Both the position numbers and the translations under genes were made by a program. From JACQAI01 sp035507915 (GTDB lineage: Bacteria > Pseudomonadota > Alphaproteobacteria > Elsterales > Elsteraceae): a stretch of 14,911 nucleotides of DNA. Below are positions 6,614 through 14,799 of this stretch, in pieces; position 1 is the first letter of the stretch; each line of letters begins with the position of its first letter. The notes under the pieces are model-generated. The model worked only from the letters and a program-made list of their open reading frames with translations, was not told the origin of the DNA and ran no database searches. The stretch covers positions 1 through 14,911 of the forward strand of contig DATJNS010000200.1 of the NCBI GenBank assembly GCA_035507915.1, read 5' to 3'.

Positions 6614-7006
6614 ATGAAACAGCTCGCGACCGCAATTCTGACCGTGACCCTGATGACCGGCGTGTCCGGCATCGCCCTGGCGGCGACCGGTGCCGCGGCC
6701 CCGGCGGCTCAGCCGGCGGCGGCTGCCCCGGCCGCCGCCGCTGCCCCGGCCGCGCCGGCGGCCACGGCTGCCAAACCGGCCGCCGCGGCGCCGATGCATC
6801 GCACCGCGATGGTTCGGCGCTACCGCCGCGATAGCTCGGGCGACCGGGACACCAGGGCGCTCAACCTGCTGGAGGCCAACGGCTATGCGCAGATTGAGCA
6901 GTTCCGGGCCGACGGCAAGCGCTTCGACGCCACGGTCAAGCAGGCCGGCAAGGACGTCCAGGTGACGGTCGATCCCGACAGCGGCCAGATCCAACGCCAG
7001 GTCTGA
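6614..7006 (+). CDS. Secreted Ala/Pro-rich protein with PepSY-like C-terminus
   Basis: The protein is 130 residues long. Residues 1-23 form a Sec signal peptide (KQLATAILTVTLMTGVSG with an ALA-A cleavage site). Residues 24-60 are a low-complexity Ala/Pro/Lys linker. The C-terminal 60 residues (ALNLLEANGYAQIEQF, then KDVQVTVDPDSGQI) resemble one PepSY repeat, a small periplasmic domain thought to inhibit peptidases or bind ligands. Ribosome site AGGAG at 6602-6606 lies seven bases before ATG 6614 and fixes the start. It probably shares a transcript with the next two genes. Its function is unknown, and the PepSY assignment is by pattern only. Confidence 0.82.
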   Translation: MKQLATAILTVTLMTGVSGIALAATGAAAPAAQPAAAAPAAAAAPAAPAATAAKPAAAAPMHRTAMVRRYRRDSSGDRDTRALNLLEANGYAQIEQFRADGKRFDATVKQAGKDVQVTVDPDSGQIQRQV

Positions 7007-7074
7007 CCACGCCCTCGGCGGGCGGCGCGTCGGTCCCGATGCGCCGCCCACCGGTGCCGACGAGAGGTGATGCG

Positions 7075-7311
7075 ATGTCGATGTCGGTTCCCGCCTGGGT
7101 CTTGTGGCTGGCCTTCCTGGTGCCGACGCCGACGGGCCACACGCTGCATTACGAGGTCCGCCAGGCCGACGATCGCACGCGCTGCAAGGCGCTCGAGGCG
7201 ACGGTCGAGAGCCGGGAGCATCCGTTCGCGGCGCATTGCCTGCTGGTTGCCCAATTTCCCCACCGCAGCCGCGTGATGGCGCGTCTCGCCGACTCTGGCG
7301 CCAGCTCGTGA
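7075..7311 (+). CDS. Small exported hypothetical protein
   Basis: The protein is 78 residues long: a hydrophobic N-terminus (VPAWVLWLAFLVPTPTG) that could be a signal peptide or membrane anchor, then a short polar domain with two cysteines and several histidines. ATG 7075 is preceded by GAGAGG at 7062-7067. No family is recognised. It lies 68 bp after the PepSY-like gene and 25 bp before the ActR-like regulator, and is probably co-transcribed with them. A spurious ORF cannot be fully excluded, since only the ribosome site, operon position and export-like N-terminus support it. Confidence 0.6.
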   Translation: MSMSVPAWVLWLAFLVPTPTGHTLHYEVRQADDRTRCKALEATVESREHPFAAHCLLVAQFPHRSRVMARLADSGASS

Positions 7312-7336
7312 GCCTCAACGGAGAGAGAGAACCCCG

Positions 7337-7927
7337 ATGGAATATCTTGCACCGGATCGAATCGCCGCGGTCGCGCGCGAGCCGCGCGGGCAGCTGCTGA
7401 TCGTCAACGACGACGAGGCGGCCTCGGAGGAGCTCGGGCTGCTCATGACGGCGCGCGGCTTCTCCGTGCGGATTGCCGCCAGCGTCGCCGCCGGCCTCAG
7501 GGCCATCGTCCACGAGGCGCCCGACTATGCGCTGATCGACATTCGCGTCGGCAAGGAGAGCGGCCTCGCGCTGGTCGCGGCGCTCCGCGCGGCGCATCCC
7601 GACGTCCGCATCGTGATCTTCAGCAGCTACGGCGACCTGCCCAACGCGGTCGCCGCGATCAAGGCCGGCGCCGCCGACTACCTGCCCAAGCCGGCGAGCG
7701 CCGACGCGCTCGAGACCGCGCTGCTGTCGCGCCGGGAGCCGTTGCCGCCGCCGATCGCGCTGCCGCTGCTGGCCGACGAGGTGCGCTGGGAGCACATCCG
7801 CAGCGTGTTCACCCAGTCCGGCCGCAACGTCTCGGAGACCGCGCGGCGGCTGCGCATGCACCGCCGTACGCTGCAGCGCATCCTCGCCAAGGGCGACCCG
7901 CGCCGGCCGCTCGGGGATGTCGACTGA
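7337..7927 (+). CDS. ActR/RegA-type response regulator with Fis-like HTH
   Basis: The 196-residue protein has a receiver domain (about 18-130) with acidic pocket Asp25-Asp26, phosphoacceptor Asp68 in YALIDIRVG, Ser96 in IFSSYG, and Lys118 in LPKPA. The linker includes the proline-rich LPPPIALPL, and the C-terminal helix-turn-helix (about 148-186) contains VRWEHIRSVF and SETARRLRMHRRTLQRILAK, the near-invariant signature of the ActR/RegA/PrrA family. These are redox-linked global regulators of respiration, hydrogen, carbon and nitrogen metabolism. The usual partner kinase (ActS/RegB/PrrB) is not adjacent. It lies directly upstream of the formate dehydrogenase operon, a plausible but unproven target. 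A GGAGAG ribosome site at 7320-7325 supports ATG 7337. Asn24 replaces the more common first Asp of the VDDD motif. Confidence 0.92.
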   Translation: MEYLAPDRIAAVAREPRGQLLIVNDDEAASEELGLLMTARGFSVRIAASVAAGLRAIVHEAPDYALIDIRVGKESGLALVAALRAAHPDVRIVIFSSYGDLPNAVAAIKAGAADYLPKPASADALETALLSRREPLPPPIALPLLADEVRWEHIRSVFTQSGRNVSETARRLRMHRRTLQRILAKGDPRRPLGDVD

Positions 7928-8315
7928 GTAGGGGCTCGCCGTCGACCGGCGGTCAATCGAGCCGTTCGGTAAAATACAGATCAATGACCTGGATTAATCC
8001 CGGCCGGCATAGGGGCGGTTGGGCGGTGCACGAATAGTGTCGTGGATCGCGGCTGTGCCGAGAATGCGGTCTCGGTTGGCGAAAAATATTTACAGTCCTC
8101 GTGCGGTTTCTCGCAGGAGGCCGAGTATTGCTCCAGAGATCTGGCCGTAGTCACTGCAATATTCTCTGTGAAAGCCGCGCCCGATACTCTGGCAACGCCT
8201 TGACTCGCGCCGCGACGTAAATTAGGACTTTCGTCAAATATTGCGAATCCAAGGCGCCGCCGAATCGCGACGCCATAAGCACGGCCCGTCGGGGCCTGAT
8301 CTGGGGAGGTGGCTC
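7928..8315 (+). promoter_or_regulatory. Gene-free leader upstream of the formate dehydrogenase operon
   Basis: These 388 bases hold no convincing ORF and are more AT-rich in patches (around 7965-7995, 8085-8100 and 8218-8244) than the flanking genes. They must include the operon promoter. A candidate is TTGACT at 8200-8205 with TAGGAC 17 bases later, but the -10 is poor. TATTGC occurs at 8126-8131 and 8239-8244, and inverted as GCAATA at 8156-8161. I found no full FNR/FixK palindrome and no convincing sigma-54 promoter. Confidence 0.5.
8303..8309 (+). promoter_or_regulatory. Ribosome binding site deciding the fdoG start
   Basis: GGGGAGG lies six bases before GTG 8316. This selects GTG 8316 over upstream in-frame starts such as TTG 8241. 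The resulting protein opens MDIEVSRRQF, placing the twin-arginine motif at the N-terminus as in other FdnG/FdoG proteins. Confidence 0.85.
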
Positions 8316-11300
8316 GTGGACATTGAAGTCTCTCGGCGCCAATTCATACGGGGCGCGGGAGCCGGCTTGGCGGGAACGACGATCGGCGCGCTCGGCTTCG
8401 GCGACATCGAGGCCGCGCACGCGACGACGATCCGGGCGTTCAAGCTCGCCGGCACCACGCAAACCCGCAACACCTGCACGTACTGCGCGGTCGGTTGCGG
8501 CATCATCATGTACTCGAAGGGCAACCTCGCGAAGGGCGAGCCGGCCGACATCATCCACATCGAGGGCGATGTCGATCATCCGACCAATCGCGGCACGCTG
8601 TGCCCCAAGGGCGCGGGGCTGCTCGACGTCGTGCATGCCGAGACGCGGCTCAAGTACCCGATGATCCGCAAGCCGGGCTCGGACAAGTTCGAGCGGGTGT
8701 CGTGGGACGTCGCGCTCGATCGCATCGCGCGCCTGATGAAGGACGACCGCGACAAGAACTTCGTGGCCAAGAACAACGACGGCACGACGGTCAACCGGTG
8801 GCTGACCACCGGCTTCCTGGCGGCGTCGGCGACCACCAACGAGACGGCCTGGGCGACCTACAAGGTCGTGCGCAGCACCGGGATACTGGCGTTCGACAAC
8901 CAAGCAAGAGTTTGACACGGCCCAACGGTGGCCAGTTTGGCCCCAACTTTCGGTCGTGGCGCGATGACGAATTCGTGGACGGACATCAAGAACACGGATC
9001 TCGTCGTCATCATGGGGGGCAACGCCGCGGAGGCCCACCCGTGCGGTTTCAAGTGGGTCACCGAGGCGAAGGCCAACCGCGGGGCCAAGCTGGTCGTCGT
9101 CGATCCGCGCTTCACGCGCTCGGCGGCGGTGGCCGACATGTACGCGCCGATCCGGCAGGGCACCGACATCGCGTTCCTGCTCGGCGTGATCAACTACTGC
9201 ATCCAGAACGACAAGGTGCAGTGGGACTACACCAAGCTGTTCACCAACGCGCCCTACATCGTCAAGGAGGGCTTCGCCTACCAGGACGGCCTGTTCACCG
9301 GCTACGACGAGGCCAAGCGCGACTACAACCGGGCGACCTGGGACTACGAGCTGGGTGCCGACGGCTACGTCCAGGCCGATGAGACGCTCCAGCATCCGCG
9401 CTGCGTGTGGAGCCTGCTGAAGCAGCACGTCGCGGTCTACACGCCCGAGATGGTCGAGCGCATCTGCGGCACGCCGAAGGACAAGTTCCTGAAGGTCGCC
9501 GCGATGATCGCGGAGACCGCGTCGCCGACCAAGACGATGACGTCGATGTACGCGTTGGGATGGACCCAGCACTCGAAGGGCTCGCAGAACATCCGCTGCA
9601 TGGCGATGCTGCAGCTGATTCTCGGCAACATCGGCGTGCGCGGCGGCGGCATGAACGCGCTGCGCGGTCACTCGAACATCCAGGGCCTGACCGATCTCGG
9701 CCTGATGTCGAACCTGATCCCGGGCTACCTGACCATCCCGACGGAGAAGGAGGCGACGTTCGACGGCTACATGTCGACGCGCGGCTTCAAGCCGCTCAGG
9801 CCCAACCAGATGAGCTACTGGCAGAACTACAAGAAGTTCTTCGTCAGTTTCCTCAAGTCGATGTGGGGCGACGCGGCGACCGCCGAGAACAGCTTCGCCT
9901 ACGACTACCTGCCCAAGCTCGACGTGCCGGCCTACGACGTGCTGCGCGCGTTCGAGCTGATGCACCAGGGCAAGATGAACGGCTACTTCTGCCAGGGCTT
10001 CAATCCGCTGCTGTCGTTCCCCAACCGCAAGAAGCTCACGGCGGCGCTGTCGAAGCTCAAGTACCTCGTCGTGATAGACCCGCTGGACACCGAGACGTCG
10101 CGGTTCTGGGAGAACCACGGCGAATACAACGACGTCGACTCCGCGAAGATCCAGACCGAGGTGATCCAGCTGCCGTCGACGTGCTTCGCCGAGGACACGG
10201 GCTCGCTCACCAACTCGGGCCGCCAGCTGCACTGGCACTGGGCGGGCGGCACGCCGCCGGGTGAGGCCAAGCACGACACCTGGATCATGGCGCAGCTCCA
10301 TCTGCGCCTGAAGGCGCTCTACCAGAAGGAGGGCGGCCCGGCGCCGGAGCCGATCGTCGACCTCAGCTGGAACTACAAGGACCCCGGCGAGCCGACCCCC
10401 GAGGAGCTCGCCAAGGAGCTCAACGGCTCGGCGCTCGAGACCGTGACCGACCCCAACGATCCCACCAAGGTCGTGCTGGAGAAGGGCAAGCAGGTCGCGA
10501 GCTTTGCGTTCCTGCGCGACGACGGCAAGACCGCGTGCGGCTGCTGGATCTATTCCGGCTGCTACACCGAGGCGGGCAACAACATGGCCCGCCGCGACAA
10601 CAAGGATCCCGACGACACCGGCGCGTTCCCCAACTGGGCGTGGTCGTGGCCGGTCAACCGCCGCATCCTCTACAACCGCGCGTCGGCCGACCTCAGCGGC
10701 CAGCCGTGGGATCCCAGCCGCAAGCTCCTGTGGTGGGACGGCGGCAAATGGACGGGCTACGACGTGCCCGACATCCTGCCGACCGCGAAGCCCGACGTCG
10801 TCGGTCCCTTCATCATGAACCCGGAGGGCACCGCGCGCCTGTTCACGCGCGCCATGATGCGCGACGGGCCGTTCCCGGCGCATTACGAGCCGTTCGAGTC
10901 GCCGATCGCGAACCCGATCGCGCCGAAGATCCGCGGCAACCCGGTCGCCCGCGTGTTCAAGGGCGACCTCGAGCAGTTCGGCGACGCCAAGGACTTCCCC
11001 TACGCGGCGACGTCCTACCGCCTGACCGAGCACTTCCACTTCTGGACCAAGCACGGGCGGATCAACGCCTCGCTGCAGCCCGAGTTCTTCGTCGAGATCT
11101 CCGAGCAGCTCGCGAAGGAGAAGGGCATCGCGTCCGGCGGCTGGGCGCGCATCTGGTCCAACCGCGGATCGGTCAAGGCGAAGGTGGTGGTGACCAAGCG
11201 CATTGCGCCGCTGACCTGCGACGGCAAGACGGTCCACATCGTCGGCATACCGCTGCACTGGGGATTCATGGGCCAGGCGCGCAAGGGCTTCGGCCCCAAC

Positions 11301-11396
11301 TCGCTGACGCCCTATGTCGGTGACGCCAACATCGAGACGCCGGAGTACAAGGCGTTTCTGGTCGACATCGAGCCCATTCCCGGGCCGACGGCGTAA
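8316..11396 (+). CDS. fdoG: Formate dehydrogenase, major (molybdopterin, selenocysteine) subunit
   Basis: Read through UGA 8913-8915, this is 1026 residues with Sec200, close to the length of E. coli FdnG/FdoG. It starts with a twin-arginine signal (SRRQFIRG, cleavage near AAHA at about 36). A [4Fe-4S] site follows: Cys54, Cys57, Cys61 and Cys96, with Lys98 in CPKG. The active site NQARV-Sec-HGPTVASLAP matches E. coli FdnG, where Sec binds the metal and His follows. Further conserved blocks include MGGNAAEAHP, VVDPRFTRSAAVADMYAPIR, YALGWTQHSKGSQNIR, GGMNALRGHSNIQGLTDLGL, NYFC-like GYFCQGFNPL and HWGFMGQARKG. It oxidises formate to CO2 with a bis-MGD molybdenum or tungsten cofactor in the periplasm and passes electrons to the Fe-S subunit. 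GTG 8316 is set by the ribosome site. The next gene starts 11 bp after the stop. Confidence 0.96.
8913..8915 (+). other. Selenocysteine codon UGA in fdoG
   Basis: The frame reads CAA GCA AGA GTT TGA CAC GGC CCA: Q-A-R-V-Sec-H-G-P. This is the invariant active-site context of Sec formate dehydrogenases. UGA is followed by C, as in the E. coli selenoprotein genes. Colinear family sequence continues for more than 800 residues after it. Confidence 0.96.
8916..8958 (+). promoter_or_regulatory. SECIS element of fdoG
   Basis: Counting U of UGA as 1: lower stem CACGGCC (4-10) pairs with GGUCGUG (40-46); an internal loop follows; upper stem G15G16 pairs with C31C32 below a bulged U17; then GGCC (18-21) pairs with GGCC (27-30) around loop AGUUU (22-26). 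Bulged U17 and loop G23-U24 sit exactly where E. coli fdhF has its SelB-binding bases. The bulge is at 8929 and the loop GU at 8935-8936. This is the SelB docking site on the mRNA. Confidence 0.9.
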
Positions 11397-11407
11397 GGGA
11401 GGGAGCC

Positions 11408-12355
11408 ATGGCATTCAACTTCGAGCTCCCCAACCCGGCGACCGAGAACGTCCAGGTGACGCTCGGCGAGCAGGACCTGGTGGCCCGCTCGGCCTCGTCG
11501 GTGCCGCCGCCGGCGCGTCAGCTCACGCCGGTCGCCAAGCTGATCGACATCTCGAAATGCATCGGCTGCAAAGCGTGCCAGTCGGCCTGCCTCGAGTGGA
11601 ACGACATGCGCCAGGAGGTCGGCACCAACCACGGGGTCTACGACAACCCCGAGGACCTGACGCCGAGCATGTTCACGCTCATGCGCTTCACCGAGTGGGT
11701 CAACCCGGAGACGCAGAACCTCGAGTGGCTGATCCGCAAGGACGGCTGCATGCACTGCGCCGATCCCGGCTGCCTCAAGGCGTGCCCGGCGCCCGGCGCG
11801 ATCGTGCAGTACTCCAACGGCATCGTCGACTTCGTGCACGAGAACTGCATCGGCTGCGGCTATTGCGTGAAGGGCTGTCCGTTCAACATCCCGCGCATCT
11901 CCGCGGTCGACCGCAAGGCCTACAAGTGCACCCTGTGCTCCGACCGCGTGGCCGTCGGCCAGGGACCGGCCTGCGCCAAGGCTTGCCCGACCCACGCCAT
12001 CGTGTTCGGCACCAAGGAGGAGATGACGCAGCACGCCGCGACGCGCATCACCGACCTCAAGTCGCGCGGCTTCGCCAATGCCGGCCTCTACGATCCGCCC
12101 GGCGTCGGCGGCACCCACGTGATGTACGTGCTGCCGCATGCCGACAAGCCCGAGCTCTACGCCAATTTGCCCAAGAACCCCAAGATCAGCGCGGTCGTCG
12201 AGCTGTGGAAGGGTCTGGCCAAGCACGCCGGCGTATGGGCGATCGGCGCATTCACCGCGGTCGGTTTCCTGCACCACCTGGTGTCGGGCGCGAACCGGGT
12301 GTCGCCCGAGGACGAGGAGAACGCCAAGCGGCTCACCAGGAGCGCGCGGCCATGA
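11408..12355 (+). CDS. fdoH: Formate dehydrogenase iron-sulfur (beta) subunit
   Basis: The 315-residue protein has sixteen cysteines in four groups, enough for four [4Fe-4S] clusters: Cys51/54/57/61 (CIGCKACQSAC), Cys114/117/122/126 (CMHCADPGCLKAC), Cys147/150/153/157 (CIGCGYCVKGC) and Cys174/177/189/193. A C-terminal transmembrane helix (about 272-291, VWAIGAFTAVGFLHHLV) anchors it to the periplasmic face of the membrane. It wires electrons from the catalytic subunit to the cytochrome b subunit and is carried through the Tat pathway together with the signal-bearing catalytic subunit. GGGAGGGAG just before ATG 11408 is a strong ribosome site. The stop TGA overlaps the next start as ATGA. Confidence 0.96.
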   Translation: MAFNFELPNPATENVQVTLGEQDLVARSASSVPPPARQLTPVAKLIDISKCIGCKACQSACLEWNDMRQEVGTNHGVYDNPEDLTPSMFTLMRFTEWVNPETQNLEWLIRKDGCMHCADPGCLKACPAPGAIVQYSNGIVDFVHENCIGCGYCVKGCPFNIPRISAVDRKAYKCTLCSDRVAVGQGPACAKACPTHAIVFGTKEEMTQHAATRITDLKSRGFANAGLYDPPGVGGTHVMYVLPHADKPELYANLPKNPKISAVVELWKGLAKHAGVWAIGAFTAVGFLHHLVSGANRVSPEDEENAKRLTRSARP

Positions 12356-13020
12356 CGGCCTACGACGTCCAGCCCGGCGATCGGGTGAATCCGGGCGATC
12401 CCGTCACCGTCAGCCGCTACACGGTGGCCGCCCGCATCAACCATTGGATCACGGCGATCAGCCTGGTGCTGCTGGCGCTCTCCGGGCTCGCGCTGTTCCA
12501 TCCCGCGCTGTTCTTCCTGTCGGGACTGTTCGGCGGCGGCCAGAGCGCGCGTGCGATCCATCCGTGGATCGGCGTGGTGCTGTTCGTCAGCTTCTTCGGC
12601 CTGTTCATCCGCTTCTGGCGCGCCAATTTGTGGCGGCGCGAGGACGGCACCTGGCTCGCGCGGCTGCGCGACGTGTTGTCCGCGCACGAGGAACGGCTGC
12701 CGGAGGTCGACAAGTACAATGCCGGCCAGAAGGCCGTCTTCTGGCTGATGTCGATCCTGATCCTGGTGCTGATCTCGAGCGGCTTCGCGATCTGGGACCA
12801 GTATTTCGCCGCCTACACGACCATCGAGCAGAAGCGCTTCGCCGTGCTGATCCACTCGATGGCCGCGGTCGTCATCATCTGCGTGTGGATCGTCCACGTC
12901 TACGCGGCGATCTGGGTGCGCGGCACGATCGGCGCGATGACCCGCGGCCAAGTCACCGGTGGCTGGGCATGGCGCCATCACCGCCGCTGGCTGCGCAAGC
13001 TGGTCGGCAAGGCCGGTTAG
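12352..13020 (+). CDS. fdoI: Formate dehydrogenase cytochrome b (gamma) subunit
   Basis: The 222-residue protein has four transmembrane segments (about 27-50, 69-88, 127-146 and 166-188). His31, His70, His168 and His182 keep the exact spacing of the four histidines 18, 57, 155 and 169 that ligand the two b hemes in E. coli FdnI, shifted by 13 for a longer N-terminus. It receives electrons from the Fe-S subunit and reduces quinone at the cytoplasmic side of the membrane, coupling formate oxidation to proton motive force. ATG 12352 overlaps the fdoH stop by four bases (ATGA), indicating translational coupling. A 97-bp gap follows before fdhE, with no T-tailed hairpin visible. Confidence 0.95.
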   Translation: MTAYDVQPGDRVNPGDPVTVSRYTVAARINHWITAISLVLLALSGLALFHPALFFLSGLFGGGQSARAIHPWIGVVLFVSFFGLFIRFWRANLWRREDGTWLARLRDVLSAHEERLPEVDKYNAGQKAVFWLMSILILVLISSGFAIWDQYFAAYTTIEQKRFAVLIHSMAAVVIICVWIVHVYAAIWVRGTIGAMTRGQVTGGWAWRHHRRWLRKLVGKAG

Positions 13021-13117
13021 GGTAGCGCCGGCCGGGCAGGGAAGCGCCCTCGCCGCCGACGCGGGGGCGTGATAGGTGTCGGTCGATCACGTGGCCCGTG
13101 GGGTTCGTGAGGGTGGG

Positions 13118-14035
13118 ATGAGCAAGACCGACACGCCGCGCCACGACCCGATACCGATCGGCGAGATCGTTGAGCCGCCGTTCGTCCGGCCGCCCGATCC
13201 CGCCAGCCTGTTCGCCGCGCGCGCGCGCCGCTGCCTGGCTCTGGCCGAGGGCAGCGAGCTCGGCGAGATCCTGCGCTTCTTCGCGGCGCTCGCCGTGTGC
13301 CAGCATCGGCTGCAGGCGGACTTGCCGGCGCCCGACATGCCGTCCGGCGACGCGCTCGCCCGCGCGCGGGCGCACGCCATGCCGCCGCTCGACCGCAACC
13401 GCATGACGATCGACGGCGCGCTCGAGGCGACGCTCGCCCGCCTGCTCGCCGCCGCGATCGAGATCGACATGCCGCCGGCCGCCCGCGCGGCGCTCGACCG
13501 GGTCGCGGACGCCGACGCCGCCGGCCGTGCCGTCATGGTGCGCGCGGTGCTGGCGCAGGCGATTCCCGCCGAGGCGTTCGCCGAACACGTCTACGTGGCG
13601 GCGGCGCTGCAGGTTCATCTGGCGCGCCAGGCCGCGCGCCTGGAGGCGGCCACGTTGGTGCCGGTCGGCGACGGCGTCTGCCCGGTGTGCGGCGGCGCGC
13701 CCGTCGCGTCGGTCATCGCCGGCTGGCGCGGCGCCCAGAACGCCCGGTTCTGCGTGTGCTCGCTATGCGCCAGCTGGTGGCACATGGTCCGCATCAAATG
13801 CGTGCTCTGCGGCTCGACCAAGGGCATCGCCTATCAGGAGCTCGCCGGCGACGCGGGCGTCGTCAAGGCGGAGACCTGCGAGAGCTGCCACGGCTACGTG
13901 AAGATCCTGCACCAGCAGACGGATCCCGCGCTCGATCCGGTCGCCGACGACGTGGCGACCCTCGGGCTCGATCTGCTGCTGCGGGAAAACGGCTACCGGC
14001 GCGGCGGCGTCAACATGTTCCTGCTCGGATACTGA
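13118..14035 (+). CDS. fdhE: FdhE, formate dehydrogenase accessory/maturation protein
   Basis: The 305-residue protein carries the four C-x-x-C motifs of FdhE: Cys188-Cys191 (CPVCGG), Cys214-Cys217 (CSLCASWWH), Cys228-Cys231 (CVLCG) and Cys254-Cys257 (CESCHGY). These form a rubredoxin-like metal-binding C-terminal domain behind an alpha-helical N-terminal half. FdhE is a cytoplasmic factor that binds the catalytic subunit of Tat-exported formate dehydrogenases and is needed for their activity, probably before export. ATG 13118 is preferred over GTG 13076 because GAGGG lies four bases upstream. Its stop overlaps the next gene's ATG by one base (TGATG). Confidence 0.93.
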   Translation: MSKTDTPRHDPIPIGEIVEPPFVRPPDPASLFAARARRCLALAEGSELGEILRFFAALAVCQHRLQADLPAPDMPSGDALARARAHAMPPLDRNRMTIDGALEATLARLLAAAIEIDMPPAARAALDRVADADAAGRAVMVRAVLAQAIPAEAFAEHVYVAAALQVHLARQAARLEAATLVPVGDGVCPVCGGAPVASVIAGWRGAQNARFCVCSLCASWWHMVRIKCVLCGSTKGIAYQELAGDAGVVKAETCESCHGYVKILHQQTDPALDPVADDVATLGLDLLLRENGYRRGGVNMFLLGY

Positions 14036-14799
14036 TGGCGCGCGACGACGAGACGATCGCCGCACGCCTGGTCGAGGCGCTCGAAGCCTCCGCGCGCGGC
14101 GAGTACGCGCGCGCGTTCGAGATCTGGGGCCCGCTCGCCCGCGCCGGGGTCGCGCGCGCCCAGAACAACGTCGGCGCCTGTTTCGCCGAGGGTCTCGGGG
14201 TCGGGCGCAATCTGGGGCTCGCGGTTCGGTGGCTGAGCCTGGCCGCCGAGGGCGGCGACGCCGTCGGCCGCCGCAACCTGGCGGCGCTCTACTTCAGGGG
14301 CGACGGGGTCGCCCAGGATTATGGGCGCGCGGCCGCGCTCTATCGTGCCGCGGCCGAGCAGGGCGACGGACCGGCGCAGGACATGCTGAGCTGGATGCTG
14401 CTCGAAGGCGAGGTCGCGCCGCCCGACTATGCCGAGGCGTTGCGCTGGGCGCAGGCCGCGGCCGCGCAGAACGTCGCCGCCGCGATGACGCGCCTCGGCA
14501 TGATCTTCCACAACGCGCTCGGCGTCGAACGCGACGTCGCGGAGGCGGCGCGCTGGTGGCGGCGCGGCGCCGAGCGCGGCGATGCCGACGGCCAAGCCAT
14601 GCTCGGCGCGGCCTACCATCTGGGCACCGGGGTCGCGCGCGATCCCGTGACCGCGTTGTCGTGGCTCCTGCGCGCGCACGCCGGCGGCAGCGCGCTCGCC
14701 CAGTCGTTCTTCGCGACGGTGCGGGCGACCTTGTCGCCGGCGCAGGTCACCGAGGCTCAGCGCCGGGCGTCGGCCGCCCTGCCGGAGCCGGCCTCGTGA
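14035..14799 (+). CDS. Sel1-repeat (tetratricopeptide-like) protein between fdhE and selB
   Basis: The 254-residue protein holds five consecutive 36-residue Sel1-like repeats at about 40-75, 76-111, 112-147, 148-183 and 184-219. Each follows the pattern A-x-x-x-L-G-x-x-Y-x-x-G-x-G-V-x-x-D-x-x-x-A-x-x-W plus an A-A-E-x-G-D tail; the third is the most divergent. There is no signal peptide or membrane segment, so it is probably cytoplasmic. Sel1 repeats form a helical solenoid used as a protein-binding scaffold; the name has nothing to do with selenium. It overlaps fdhE by one base and selB by four (GTGA), so it is translated together with both. A role in assembling the formate dehydrogenase or the Sec machinery is only inference from position. 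Confidence 0.88.
   Translation: MARDDETIAARLVEALEASARGEYARAFEIWGPLARAGVARAQNNVGACFAEGLGVGRNLGLAVRWLSLAAEGGDAVGRRNLAALYFRGDGVAQDYGRAAALYRAAAEQGDGPAQDMLSWMLLEGEVAPPDYAEALRWAQAAAAQNVAAAMTRLGMIFHNALGVERDVAEAARWWRRGAERGDADGQAMLGAAYHLGTGVARDPVTALSWLLRAHAGGSALAQSFFATVRATLSPAQVTEAQRRASAALPEPAS

Noticed and set aside
6385..6672. 95-codon minus-strand ORF between the YihY and PepSY-like genes
   Set aside because: It overlaps the starts of genes on both sides and has no recognisable content.
8190..8205. Sigma-54-like TGGCA...TTG in the fdo leader
   Set aside because: The GG to GC spacing of 10 bases is not met and the GC dinucleotide is missing.
8241..8315. Upstream in-frame start (TTG 8241) for fdoG
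   Set aside because: It would add 25 residues before the twin-arginine signal and lacks a ribosome site, while GTG 8316 has GGGGAGG at the right distance.
7928..8315. selC (tRNA-Sec) in the largest intergenic region
   Set aside because: I found no long acceptor arm, TTCAAATCC-like anticodon arm or T-loop GGTTCGA; the gene must be elsewhere.
8151..11414. Minus-strand stop-free frame of 1087 codons opposite fdoG
   Set aside because: It is the mirror of a strongly biased GC-rich gene; its translation is Arg/Val/Gly-rich without domains, whereas the plus strand is a clear formate dehydrogenase.
13021..13117. Terminator between fdoI and fdhE
   Set aside because: Only GC-rich partial hairpins without a T-run; transcription may continue through to selB.
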